A stretch of 64,000 nt of DNA, taken from assembly GCA_014529385.2 (NCBI GenBank), contig CM043947.1, positions 101,357,811 to 101,421,810 on the forward strand. Direction: 5' to 3'. The stretch's first letter is position 1; every line of letters starts with the position of its first letter. Below the pieces are notes generated by a model that searched no databases, was not told where the DNA came from, and was given only the letters and a program-made list of their open reading frames with translations. This DNA is from Adiantum capillus-veneris (lineage: Eukaryota > Streptophyta > Polypodiopsida > Polypodiales > Pteridaceae). This document shows, piece by piece, positions 1 to 11,178 of this stretch. A program made the position numbers and the translations under genes.

Positions 1-1297
1 CTCTTTCAGTTTTAAGGCATCGGCCTCTTGGTACATTCTTTCTAAATAATCTGTTGGATAATCTACCTCTTTTCTTGTATGATGCTTTGTTCGAGGTCCT
101 TTCAATCCTGTGGGTACCACTTTTTTGGGTCCTTTCTTGTGCTTGCCTACTGCGCTGGTAAGTCTGTTTTTCTCTTTTAAAATGCGCTTGTTTTTGAGAT
201 GGCTCTTCTTGGTGGGCAACCACAGCTTTCCTCTTCATCTCTTCCCTCCTATCTCTCTTTTCTTCGTTGTCAGAGCTCTCGCTGCAGTGCCGCTCTGGTA
301 AGCTGTCAGCTGACTCATCATCTTATTTCTTTGACCTTTTACATGACCTTGTAGCTCGTGGAGAGGGTTGTGCTACCAAGATCCATGTATTCTGATCAGG
401 GACAGGTAATAGGTTGTCGGCCATGCCGATGGCATGATAGGCTATTCTAGTCAACACTTCTGGCACGCCCAAGTATGTGATTTTTCCCTCCTTCTTGGTG
501 CCCTTCAAGGATGTCAAGACATACTACGCGTGGTCCACAGGCTGCCTTGTTGTTGACTTAAGAACCTGAGTGAAGGTGGTGGCCATGGCGTGATTTGGTG
601 TAGTGTACCTTGGTGGCCTTTTTGCCAGAAAATGAAAGTGTTGATGGTACAAATGGGCTGGCTCTTCCACCTGTTTGTGGATAAGATCGGCGAATGTAGC
701 CACGGTTGTCTCCTTGGTAAATGTGCCTGCGGTTTTTCTGTCTCTTGCCCGCATGGTCATTCCTTCAATGGGAAATCTGAGTGCCTCTGCCACTATCTCT
801 TTGGTGATTACTACCTCGATCTTTTTCCCTTGGGTGTCGGTTATTTGTGCGGTTCCGTCCTCTTTGATGGTGGATAGAAGCTCGTAAGCTTTCTGAAAGT
901 ATACTCCGCAAGGCTCTTGCTCATAGAAATGCCTGAGCCCTAACCTGCGGTTAGCCTCTTTAGTTTCTGGCTTGGCAGCTACATCATAGACCTCTTTAGG
1001 CAAGAGTTGCAACTCCACCTGATGCCCTTCTTCACTCTTGAACCTGATAGTGAAGACCATAGTGTGGTGCTCTTCCAGTTGAGTTGATACGCAGGTAGTT
1101 CTTGTAGTTTCTCTTTTTGGTTTAGCTTCTTCTTGGACTTCTCCACTGCTTGCATTGCTCCTGTTTAGTGAATAGAGTGCAAAGTTAGCAGATTTGTCGG
1201 ATTTTTCTTTGGAATGTCCTTTTAGACTGAAATGCTGATAATCTAGTCCAAATTGCTTCAAATCAATTTTTGAACAAGAAAAGACGCAGAAAATCAT
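1..1297 (-). pseudogene. ORF-Y of element A, 5-prime part (charged, coiled-coil type protein)
   Basis: The reading frame runs leftward from about 1297 with an in-frame stop at 524-526, another near 323, and a probable frameshift in 1-320. It is recognisably related to ORF-Y of B (21240-24515): both contain the segments RPPRYTTPNHAMATT / RPQKYTTPPHAIATT and LTRIAYHAIG / LTRIAYEAIG, followed by a Lys/Arg/Glu-rich tract. No enzyme motif is visible. It lies 3-prime of pol and of the palindrome spacer, where plant gypsy elements may carry an extra ORF, but nothing here resembles an envelope protein. The rest is beyond base 1. Confidence 0.7.
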
Positions 1298-3321
1298 GCA
1301 AGGAACAAAATTGTATGGTCAAAACAAAAATTTGCAACCAAAGTAAATAATCGCGATTATTTACAGCTGAGGAAAATTTCCAACGTTTTGCAAACTTGGC
1401 TTTCTAAGCTTAAAGTATATACCCAATACATGCTCTGAGTGAATTATGGGCTCATTTGGATGCACAGGTTGAAAATGGTACCAAGTTTGCTTTAGGTCTC
1501 TGAAACAGAGGATATAAAGGAAATTTGATATTTTGAACTCCAAATTGATTCAAAGTTGGCTAGTGGGCTTATCACAACATGTACTTTGGATGTATGATGG
1601 CCAAATATCAAAATTCTCCAATTTTGACCAAAAAGTAAATAATTGCGATTATTAACTTTTCTTCCAAAATTGACATTTTTTGGTACAAATTGGTTCTAGG
1701 CATGGTATAGACCTTGGGTATGAGATATGAGGTGATTTGGATCAAGAAAAGTTGTTCATACCCAAATTTTTTCTTGCAAAGACTTCTTTGCGTCTTTTGG
1801 CAATTTTACAAGTAATGGGTGGTCATTTTGACTCATACTTGATTTTTGGCATGTAATAGGTGTGTACACATGATAGGTGATATGATTTGACAATTTCCAA
1901 TCATGATTATTAACTTCATTGACAAAAACTTTGCAAAACCCCCAAATTTTGACCTAGACATGTTTCATACACCTAATACAAGTCCTAAATTGAATTTGGT
2001 CATGCCGGCATCACTTTGTGCTCTGTCGACTCTGAAATCACCGTTTTTTGTGATTACTCTGTCTATTGGGTTGGTCGGTCAACTTCGAGGCTTTGGACTT
2101 GTTCGTAACATAGTCGTGAAGCTACCTGTCCAATTCTGGCTCATTTGGAGTCAGTTTGGCCTCGTACATCGAATTTGATGCTTTGTAACCTTCGAGCCAT
2201 TTTTTGCTTTTTAAGAGTGTTGCTTGATGGATTTCACCAAACCAATCATATACATTGTATATGGACCTCATTAGCAAGCCATCTGCGGAGTCAGGTCGAA
2301 ATTCTGGCATTTGCCAAAAACCTAACTTTTCTACTGGGGGTCGACCCCCTTGACCCCGGTCGAATGGTCATCTGATGGTATAGAAAGGTTCTATTATGTT
2401 AGGGCATGCTATGGTTCAAATCCCATCCGATTTGGTGAAGCTAGCAGGCCGCTATGGTTAGTTTTAGGTTGTAGGTCTTCGTGCACTGCTCGATTTCTAG
2501 GGTTTTTTCTAAGGCTTTAGACTAGCTACCGGCCATACAAAATTGATCATTATCAAGTAAAGAACTTATCCCTCATGTCTCGTGTGAGACGGCGTTGAAA
2601 ACGATCAACTGTGGACTCCGAAAATGTCGCGAGAAAGAGGCCGAAATCTCTCTCTGCAAAGGCTCCAAGTGGAAATGAGGTGGTTTTACCCTACCATGGA
2701 TATCTATACCTGGACTTCCCGAACCAAATTCCCCTAGATTCCCCCATTAGTCCTACTAGGCCGTGAATTCTATGTTAGACTCAAAAATTTCTCTGATTGG
2801 ATTCCTGTAGAATTTTGCAAAAGTAGGCTTGGCCGCCTAATTTAAGCTTCCCGCTTTTGTCTTTTGATTTCATTGAAAATTTTTGTGCTTGTCCGCCTTG
2901 TCCTTCTGATCACCATTGTGTCTTCCATTTTTCCTTCTGAGCTTCCCTGCTATTTATTATTAATTTTGACATGTTTAATTGAAAAAATCAAAGAAAATAG
3001 CAAAATTCTCTAGAAAAGTAAAGTAAAAATCCAATAATTAAAAAAATCCCTTGAAAAACACAGATTTATTGTTTTTTGATGGATTTCTCCATTTTTAAGT
3101 CTCCCTATCAACAAAAATGATGAAAAATATCCAAAAAAATGACTATTTTTAATGATTTTTTAATAGTATATACACTATTTACACTCATCGGGAAGATATT
3201 ATTAGTGAATTTTTCCCTGATGATGAATTATAACGGCATTATTAGGTAATTTTGCAAATATTACACATTGACATGGAACTTTTTTCTCCCTTTTCAAACA
3301 TTACCCTTAATTACTTAGTAC
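1298..3321 (-). other. 3-prime spacer of element A between ORF-X and ORF-Y
   Basis: About 2 kb without a credible ORF. It holds degenerate repeats of phrases such as TCCAAATTGATTCAAAGTTGG and two to three palindromes described separately. The part from about 2400 to 2800 resembles B 26460-26700 (shared phrases CCTCTCATGTCT-like and GTGGAAATGAG), so the spacer is homologous in layout between the two families. From 2880 to 3320 it is AT-rich with nothing recognised. Confidence 0.6.
1343..1914. repeat. A-type palindromes in the 3-prime spacer
   Basis: At 1343-1364 there is a perfect 22-bp palindrome made of GTAAATAATCG followed by its reverse complement. At 1635-1656 there is an imperfect copy (AATTGCGATT core), and at 1899-1914 a degraded one (AATCATGATT core). 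Starts are 292 and 264 bp apart. The same palindrome recurs in the leader of A (12432-13315) and in A-prime. Confidence 0.85.
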
Positions 3322-4460
3322 TTAGTGCCCTTCCACCCCTCCTAGGTGGCGTACTCTGGGATGACTGCATGCATGGGTTGAACAATTGTGTCTATGCATA
3401 GCCGTGATTGGCTCTACCATGATATGAAGATCAATGCCATTCAAACCCATATGTTGTGTAAGAGCTGGGTCTTGAGTAATTAATTCAATGGTTTTCGATG
3501 TCGAGGTTTGCTGCTGACGTCTTCCAAAGAGAAAATCTTGTAGCTTTTGTGCTCTCTGTTTGATTGTACCCTCAGGGTGTTTTAGCACGCTGATTGTTGG
3601 AGCTGTTGGTAGCACTTTTGATTATTGTCGAGCTTTTTCTCTCCATTGGTAATTCAGTCGGCTTGGTGCTGCTTGGTGTGGTGGAGTCTGTTAAGACTTA
3701 ACTCGCCACTGCTTGATTGGTTTCGCGGTTTGTGGAGAAGTTAAGTTCTCATTTTTCTTCCAAACCCTTTTTATGTTAGGTTCCTTGCTTGAAGATACTC
3801 GAATTTGTGTTCGAATCCATGGAACCTTCTTTTGTTTCTTCGGTGAAGTTTTAGGCACCCAGATCTGAATTGGTTTATCCTTAAGCTGTGCTTTTGGTAC
3901 CCAAATCTTCCTGACTCCTTGCATGCTACATGTAGCATTTGATTGTCGAGGGGATGGAGAAGATTGGATTCATGGATTGGTCTGTTGATTGCTTCTTTTC
4001 CATTTCTCCTTACTTGGTGCAATTGGAACAATGAGTTGCCCACCTTTAGGTGATAGCTTTAGTTAATTCATATCCCAATCTTGTACTGCTTTGTATGTAC
4101 GCATCCAGGGAATTCCAAGAATCATCATCTCATTCATGTGTTCATTTGGCAAGCATACAAACTGATGAGCACATGAACATCCATGTACTACCATGTTCAA
4201 GCTGACTACTCCCAATGTTGGAGTTGGATTCTTGTTGCATCCTTTGATTGTTGCTATTCCTACTGTCAATGCTTGACTTGTTGCCTTCTTGTATGTGGAA
4301 TAAGTGACTGTATTCACTCTAGCTCCTGTGTCTACCAAAGCATTGGTGCTATGATTGTTGAGTTGTACTTTGATGCATAGATCCATTCCATCTAACCAGT
4401 CATCATCTATTGAAACTACGTCTTTATGTAATTCCCATTGTCGATCAACTATCTCCAAAG
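3322..4460 (-). pseudogene. ORF-X of element A: second retropepsin-like domain plus tryptophan repeats
   Basis: One frame runs from about 4490 to 3322, broken by stops at 4063 and 3691. The first part (4063-4458) has the retropepsin pair ALVDTGARVNT and, about 80 residues on, MILGIPWM. Next comes a basic stretch with repeats of the form K-x-I-W-V-P-K (RKIWVPK, IQIWVPK) and weaker ones (KRVWKK, IKQWRVK). The C-terminus has TIKQRAQKLQDFLFGRR, matching SIKQRAALLERLLYHR in B. A separate protease domain already exists upstream in gag-pro, so this is a second one. Whether it was catalytic is unknown; the D-T-G triad is kept. Confidence 0.7.
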
Positions 4461-4659
4461 TGTTGATGGGAATCGATATCTGTTGATTCTTGAGAGCAGC
4501 TTTACGCTTGAGTATCCAAAGTCTAACCTTCTCTTAGGCTTCATCAATAACCTGATGTTGTAATGAACTAGGCCACTAGGCTCTTGGTGATCCTCCTCCC
4601 AACCTCCCTTTATAGGGTAGGCTCCTAGCCCCTTGCCGTAGATGGATCCCCTGTCCACA
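4461..4659 (-). repeat. Possible short 3-prime LTR of the chromovirus
   Basis: On the minus strand the segment starts TGTGGACAGG and ends CCCATCAACA, so it has TG...CA ends. It contains a TATA-like CTATAAAG at about 4611-4618 and lies just after the chromodomain stop. It is followed at once by A's ORF-X frame. No second copy is in the window, so the assignment rests on position and ends only. Confidence 0.45.
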
Positions 4660-4697
4660 TTGCCTAGCCCGGCCCGTGGCCGTAGTCCTTGCCTAGC

Positions 4698-6632
4698 CTA
4701 GTCCTTAGGGTACAGGACTCGTGTCCTGACATTCCTTAAAGAAGATTTTTCGTCCTCGAAAACAAAAGTGGGAAACTTCTGCTTAAGAACACTAATGTTT
4801 TCCCAAGTGGCACCTTCTTCAGGTCGGTCTTTCCACTTGATTAAGGCTTGTTGGCGTACATGATGGCGTGTACGCAACTCATGAAAATCCATAACACATT
4901 CAAGTTCATGCGGTAACGTAGGAGGTTCAATGTAATTGACCAAAACCTGTTGGTCGATGACGTTGTCGTCCGCATGTAACCGCTTTCGTAAACGGCTAAC
5001 ATGAAACACCGGATGAATGCGAGAGTGAGATGGTAGTAGTAGCTTGTAGGCATGATCACCAACTCGCTTGAGTATTTTGAAAGGCCCACAATACCGAGGA
5101 GATAATTTTGGTGTCGGTCCAGTTTTCAGACTTTCTGAATGTTCTGGCACACGTAAAAATACTTCCTCCCCTTCTTCAAAGGTAACTTGCCTACGCTTCT
5201 CATCAGCGTATTTCTTATACCGATCCTGTGCTTGTCGGACATTTTGACGAGCAAGTTTCAGCATATCCATGTGGTCTTGGAGAAAATCCTTAACCTGTTG
5301 AAGTTTTTCAGTTTCCAACCCCACCGTAACTGGTGACCTAGGTTGAAACCCGTACATCAGCATGAAAGGACTGAAGCCCGTTGTGACATGCTTAGAACTG
5401 TTGTATGCAAACTCGAGAATAGGTAAGTATTCTTCCCAGTCTGTCTGTTTTTTGCTAACGTATGCTCGAAGCATATCCTCTAACACCTGGTTAACCCGTT
5501 TTGTTTGACCATATGTTTCCGGATGATCGGCTGTACTGAGGTTGAGTTGTGTACCCAATCGTTTAAATACAGCTCGCCAGAAGTGACTGTTAAACTTTGG
5601 GTCACGGTCACTAACAATATTACTTGGCAACCCGTACAATTTGTATAGATTGTCCACAAATAATCGTGCTAGTTCCGGCGTCTTAACCGTTGATTTGGTC
5701 GGAATAAACTTACAGAGTTTAGTCAACCTGTCTACGACCACCCATACTAAGTCATGACCTCGTATAGTGGTTGGTAAACCTACTATGAAATCCATGGAGA
5801 TACTTTCCCATTTTCCATTGGAAAATTCCAAAGGATGTAAGAGTCCTCCTGCTTTCAGGTGCTCTGCTTTGTTAACTTGACATTTTTGGCAATGCAAGAC
5901 ATAAGCTTGAACAAAACCACGGAGACCTGGCCAGTAAAACTGTCGTCGTACCAGTGAGTAAGTTTTCCTAATTCCCGGGTGCCCTGCACTTGGACTATCA
6001 TGACATTCAAAAAGAATTTGGCACCGAATGTCTGTGTCCGTCGGTACACAAACTCTCCCCTTGTGGAGTAGATACCCATTGTCGATGGTAAAATGCTTCC
6101 ATCGCTGTAGTTCATCACTTGATAAAGGAGAACTAGGTGTGGAGGTTAACTGTGCACTACCTGCATTGGAGTGAGAAGGATCCCTCTTTTGAACATAGCT
6201 CCACACTTTGGAATATGTTTCATCTTGCTCATATTTTCCCTTGAGAGAATCTAAAAATTCACTACGGATTTCCGTGAACAATAGTGAATTAATCTCTGGC
6301 ATTCCACTGAGAGCATCTGCCACTATATTGTATCGGCCTTTGCGATACCTTAACTTGGCGTCATATTTCTGAAGGATATCGGCCCACCTGGATTTTCGAC
6401 CCTTTAAGTCTGTCTGTTGAGTAAACCATTTGATGCTTTCATGGTCAAACACAATCTCGAACTGAGCACCATACAAATAGTGACGCCATGTCTTTAAGGT
6501 AGACACTATTGCGGGCGCATTGGTTAACCCAAAGGGCATCACCAAAAACTCATAATGTCCATACCGTGTTCGGAATGTAGTCTTAGGGATATCAGTAAGC
6601 CGAATACGGACTTGGTGATATTTTGACCTCAA
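4698..6632 (-). pseudogene. pol: Chromovirus pol: RT fragment, RNase H, integrase, chromodomain
   Basis: The 644-residue frame begins with RT residues ([28 protein letters not shown] at about 30-42), then jumps straight to RNase H ([19 protein letters not shown]). The RT active-site block that should follow NAPA is missing. Integrase shows the HHCC zinc region ([10 protein letters not shown]...CQKCQ, about 205-250), the first Asp in MDFIVG and the second in VSDRDPKF. At the position 36 residues after the second Asp, where the catalytic Glu is expected, there is Lys (YGQTKRVN). A chromodomain-like tail follows ([15 protein letters not shown], about 590-615). The enzyme is expected to be dead in both RT and integrase. 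Confidence 0.9.
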
Positions 6633-6650
6633 ATCAATTTTTGAAAATAT

Positions 6651-7016
6651 TCATTTATGCATTTTGTCAAATAATTCATCGACCCTTGGCAATGGGTATT
6701 TGTTCTTAATGGTTACCGCATTTAAACCTCTGTAGTCTATGCACATGCACATACTGCCGTCTTTTTTCTTCACCAAGAGAATGGGAGAGGCCCATGGTGA
6801 AGAACTTGGTTGAATAAACCCTTTGCTGAGGTAGTCAGCAAGCTGACGTTCCACCTCAGCAGCCTCAGAATGACTCATTCTGTAAGGCGGTTTACTCACT
6901 GGCTTACTGCTTGCAACCACGTCTATGCCATGTTGCACAGAACATGTCGGCAGTAGCCCTGGTGGTAAATCGTTAGGAAAAACATCTTGCAATTCCTTTA
7001 ACAACTTTTGCATCAT
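6651..7016 (-). pseudogene. pol: Chromovirus RT, N-terminal part
   Basis: The protein reads [19 protein letters not shown], then [45 protein letters not shown] (shown in outline only by these landmarks) and [25 protein letters not shown], all RT landmarks of gypsy elements. It is in the same frame as 4698-6632 and separated from it by one TGA stop in the loop before FSKIDLRS. The upstream end is where element A's own pol is interrupted. Confidence 0.85.
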
Positions 7017-7390
7017 CTCTCATGGGTATAGGATGTTGATAGATTTCTGGATCAACACCGATCCTTGTAAGACCAAGCAAAGATATCCCAGTATTCCTTT
7101 AACAAGCTCAACAAAATCTTTTCTTCTTCTTCTGCTAGGTCATTCGCAATGTAAGCAGGTCTAGGCTCTTCCCTTGGTTCAGCCAAGTCTACCCTTTTAG
7201 CGTTTTCAAGTCCTTCATAAGATTCACCTTGTTTCCGTAGTTCCCTAACAGGTTGTTCAATTATGATTTTCCAATCTTACAGAGTACACTTTTCGTAATG
7301 GGATGGAACATGCATTACATCCTTACCATCCTCTTCCGTGGTTTCCATTTCGGTTGTGTATATCTCCTTTAGAGCTTTTTTCAGCTCTTA
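7017..7390 (-). pseudogene. pol: Element A's own pol, start of RT
   Basis: Translating the minus strand gives PAYIANDLAEEEEKILLSLL followed by KEYWDIFAWSYKD and then VDPEIYQHPIP in a shifted or stopped frame. This is the standard entry to RT in Tat/Athila-type plant gypsy elements (LLKEY-DVFAWSY-D-PG-DP). It carries at least two stops. It ends where the chromovirus RT begins, so A's RT palm, RNase H and integrase are absent from the window. Confidence 0.75.
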
Positions 7391-9166
7391 ATATTTTTTT
7401 TTCCGCTCGACTTTGGTTATGAGTGGTTTCTTATTCTGTGATTTTTCTTGAGTACCCTTCCTTGTTTTTCTCGATGTCTGAGACATTTTTGAGTTTTTGT
7501 TTAAAGGATATCTGTCAGTTATTTTGTCCTTGACACAATCATTAGCATCTATCTGCATCAAGAATTGTGTTTTACTGGAGAGTGATGGCATAGGTCGTGT
7601 TTTCACGATATTGGTGTCTCTCTTTTGTCTATACCATTTTTTCCTTCTTGATTTCTGGTTTGGAAAGTCAAAAAACTTTTCCTCCCCTCCCCTTAAGAGT
7701 AACTGAGCTCTCGTATGCTCTTTTTTTGACCCCGAATCTTCTAAGGTAGGTGAGTGTTCTTCTAACTCATCAGTTGCATCGTAATAGAGGTCAGAAAAGA
7801 CTTGTTGAGATTTCATCAAGTCCTTGGGTTCCTCATCTTTGTTTTCAATGTTGAGGACTGACATCATTTGGATGGGAATTATGTCGTAGCCATCCTCATT
7901 GCAAAATTGAGTAGGCATAGACATATTAACACATACATCCATTGTTGCTTAAATTTGAGTCCACTCGAATGCTTTAGGTAAATGCTTTGGAAAGGGTTCA
8001 AGTATGTAGGCTTCGTCTGTATAGTCCCTTTCTAGGATACATTCCTCTTGTCTTAAGCTTCCAATTTCTGAAGCTCCGCACATCCAAATAGGAGTGTCTT
8101 TGTTTAACCAAGATGGAAGTTTAGTTTCAGCCGAAGAGACTGAATCAAACTCTTGGATGGGTGTTTTCAAGACATCTCTATAAGTGTGATCTTTTAGATT
8201 GACTCTTGTTATAGATCCCACCTGCTTCAAGTACAGATAGTTGTTTCCCCAATCTTGAATAAGCTGTACCTGTCGCATGAAAGGTCTTCCCAATATGATT
8301 TCATAGTTGAGTTTTTTCCCAAAGTCTACTATGGTAAAAGTGTGTTGATATTCAATTCCACAAGAATTGACTGTCACTTTTTCAAGTAGCCCTAGTGGTC
8401 TCTCAATGTGTCCATCATCCAACTGCAATTTCATTCACGTTTGTCTAATGGCTGGCTGTCCCCAGGATTCCCATACTTCTTTAGTGGCTATGGCTATGCC
8501 AACTCCACAATCCAGTATTGCCATGGTTTCAATTTCATTATATTTCACTGGGAGGGTGGTGTTTCCTTCTTCCCCTTCATAATATTCTCCGACCTTGTTC
8601 ATAGGAACTAATCGAATCTCTTTGTTTTCCATTTTATTTTTCAATTTTCCCAAATTCTTAGAGATTAACCCCGTTATCCTCACCTTCTCTAGGGTTTTCT
8701 GTAAATCGTTCCACAAGTATGGTATGAGTTTCAACAGTTCTTCCAAAGTAAGAGTGCATTGGATGGGTGTAGACATGATTGAATGAATGTTGTCTACTTC
8801 TAGGGTCTGTTTGGATATTTTTACTTGAGTTGTCTTGCAAACGATGGATTCATCTTCGTTATCTCCCAAGTAAGAAGGTAATGTTTTTAATGTCAATGGT
8901 TTAGATATTCCTGAAGCTTTCGATCCGCAATCCCCGCACAAAGATTGTAAATCCATGTTTATATCCGATGGTAGGTTATCCAACCAGACTTCCTCTATAG
9001 GAGATGACTTTAAAGTTAGGCTCCCATCATTGATCTCTCTCACCTTTTCCCATATGTGTCTTGGCCAATCTTCCTCAACGAATGGAATTCCGTCTAAGGC
9101 ATCTTCATTGTCCGGCATTATAAGCTCTGGGTTCATTTGTTTCAAGGTGGGGTTCTGCCACCACAT
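7388..9166 (-). pseudogene. Element A gag-pro, protease region
   Basis: Three frames (8435-9166, 7949-8434, 7388-7942) align end to end with residues of the B gag-pro. The retropepsin core reads MAILDCGVGIAIATKE where B has MAILDSGAGVAIATKE, so the catalytic Asp is kept but the next Ser is Cys and the Ala is Val. The flap and C-terminal half follow after a stop: LDDGHIERPLGLLEKV and EIILGRPFMRQ. The tail (7388-7942) is Lys-rich and unlike the B tail. Upstream it joins the zinc-knuckle region. Confidence 0.8.
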
Positions 9167-10583
9167 TGAATTTTGCTTTTGTTTCTTCTACTGCAAGCTC
9201 TTCAGGTTTTGCAATACTTTCAAGCTTGGGTTTTTGTTTATCCAGCATTTCTTGCGTGATTCTTATCAAATTTTGATAAGCCTCCAGCTTTGCTGCTTCC
9301 ATGTTTGGAGATGGATAGTTTTTCCATTTGTTTTCCATGTTTTGGCCTGCTTTAAGTCATGCTTGGTAGGCTTCCAAGGTAGCATTAATAGGCTCAAAAA
9401 ATTTATCAACCAGAATGGATCCTCTAGATTTCACGGTTGTTTCCTTGAATTCACTGCCAGTTTCTTTCAACTTGTCCTGGGCTAGCATTTTTTCTTTCTC
9501 TTCGTTTTCAACCCATTGTTTTTGTTTTCTCATCTCATATCTTTTGCTTCTGCTCCTTTTGATTCTTTGAGAAAAAACTTTCGTGTTCTCCGAATCATTA
9601 GAGGAGTTGTGTTTCTTTTTCTTTGCCTGGGCTTTAGTGATTACCTTGATTGGAACAATCGGTTCACTCTCTGATGAGCTACTAGGCATCACTTGGACTA
9701 CGTTTACGATAGTTTTTCCCTTGTTCAAAGGATTCTTAGAGCAATCTTCCGAAAAGTGTCCTCCCTTTTGGCAACATTGTATGCAATAGGCTTCAATTGG
9801 TTTAAGGTTTTTGTCAGGCTCTGGACATTCGTTCTTCCAATGGTCATTAGCACCACAGTTATGACAATTTTCTATTCTAGGCTTCATCATGGGTCTTCCC
9901 ATGGGAGGTCTGACACCTTGATTAGCTACATAATACATAGGTGCGAGCTTTGGTGGAGCATAAGTCATGGTTTCTTCCACTAGTGGTGGATGTGGACTAT
10001 ATCAATCTCCTTCTACCATTACTGTAGATGGACTAGGATCTGCATAGGGTCTACCAGGCACTAATGCTTGTTCATCTAAGACTCCTTTCGAGTGCATGTA
10101 CTTTACAGGCACTACATTATTTCCTGGATACGAAGTTTGTTGTCCCAACACAGGTTGAGGTCTTTCCATACCCATTGGTGGTCTTTGAGATTGGGCCATA
10201 TTAGGTTGATATTTGTATATGGGTTGTCCTTGGGGTCTCATGGGCACGTATTGAACATTCCCATCATACTTTGGTCTGAAGTAACACTCGTGGGTCTCAT
10301 GGTTGGTCCATTTACCCTCGATTGCACACCATTTTTGTGGCCTAATTGGTTGTCCCTGTGGAGGCATCACTTGTCCTGGTCCTCTCATAGGTGCTTTTTG
10401 CATATTGTTCATCATGTCGTTCATCCTTTTTAACATATATTCTATGGATGAGAGTGGTGTTGCAGCAGCCGTTCCCACTTGTGTTGGTTTTGTGGATACT
10501 GTTTTCTCGCTTTGGTTATCCTTAGGGACCTCTGCTTCATTGAAGATCTCGCAATTGTCTCCTAGGTCAATCACATCAGACAC
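9105..10583 (-). pseudogene. Element A gag, zinc-knuckle and Pro-rich region
   Basis: Frames 9357-9980 and 10002-10583 (with 9105-9338) match the B protein in order. The knuckles are CHNCGANDHWKNEC (standard CX2CX4HX4C) and CIQCCQKGGHFSEDC (CX2CX5HX4C). Upstream is a Met/Pro/Gln-rich linker with GIERPQPVLGQQ-like text (here MERPQPVLGQQTSYPG). A stop at about 10002 and a shift at about 9340 break the frame. The role would be nucleic-acid binding by Gag. Confidence 0.8.
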
Positions 10584-10670
10584 ACACGCTTCTAGGGTTG
10601 TATGCTTTTTACTATAGAGTATAGCATGAAGTTATTTGTTTAGTAGTCCCTCCAGAAACAAAGATACAAG

Positions 10671-11160
10671 TCATTCTTCTGCAGGTATCTCCATCTTTGG
10701 GTATCCGGCAATGTATTTCTTCATTCGAGTTGCACAATACCTAACAAACTCACCATGTTTCTGTTTAAAGCTGTAGATTTGAGCTACCGTATTATGTTTA
10801 ATCCCCGTTTTGGAAAAAGCAGCTACAAATCCTTGAGCTAATGTATTCAAGTCCATGATTGACCTTGATGGAATGTTTTGGAACCATGTCAAAGCTTTTC
10901 CTTCTAATGTCATTTCAAACCCCTCGAATTGAGTATGGAAATCGAATATACGCTCTGCTCTAATCACTTGTTTAAAGCTTGCTAAGTGGTCATATGGATC
11001 CCCTGATCCACTGTATTTTCTGACCCATTTTTGAAAATCAGCTGGTCTGACACGTCTATTTGGTTCAACTCCCTGTCTTCTAGGAGTTGGTCCTATTCCG
11101 AGTCCTTCAAACCAGTCTGTTGGAAATAGTGACTCATGTAGCCCTGGACTGGCCTTAGTG
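10671..11160 (-). pseudogene. Element A gag, capsid-type domain
   Basis: The segment RAERIFDFHTQFEGFEMTLEG then ALTWFQNIP and FSKTGIKHNTVAQIYSFKQ is the retrotransposon gag core and aligns with B residues of about 410-520. The frame stops at 10671 and is frameshifted on both sides. Upstream bases to 11160 still encode GGSGDPYDHLASFKQ-like text. Gag particles would form in the cytoplasm; this copy is broken. Confidence 0.8.
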
Positions 11161-11178
11161 TCACCCGGTTTTCTATGT

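Larger units (their letters stand above)
4461..7020 (-). mobile_element. Chromovirus (Ty3/gypsy with chromodomain) fragment inside element A
   Basis: This segment contains a chromovirus-type RT start, RNase H, integrase and chromodomain, and then a possible short LTR. It is foreign to A: A's own pol begins at 7390 and stops being recognisable at about 7020, where the chromovirus RT restarts at an equivalent protein position, and A resumes at ORF-X at 4460. No 5-prime LTR or gag of the chromovirus is present, so either it inserted and then lost its 5-prime end together with A's RT-integrase, or it arrived as a partial copy. Confidence 0.8.

Noticed and set aside
4698-7016. Chromovirus pol as the native pol of element A
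   Set aside because: A's own RT start is still present upstream at 7017-7390 and is of the Tat/Athila type, so the segment is foreign.
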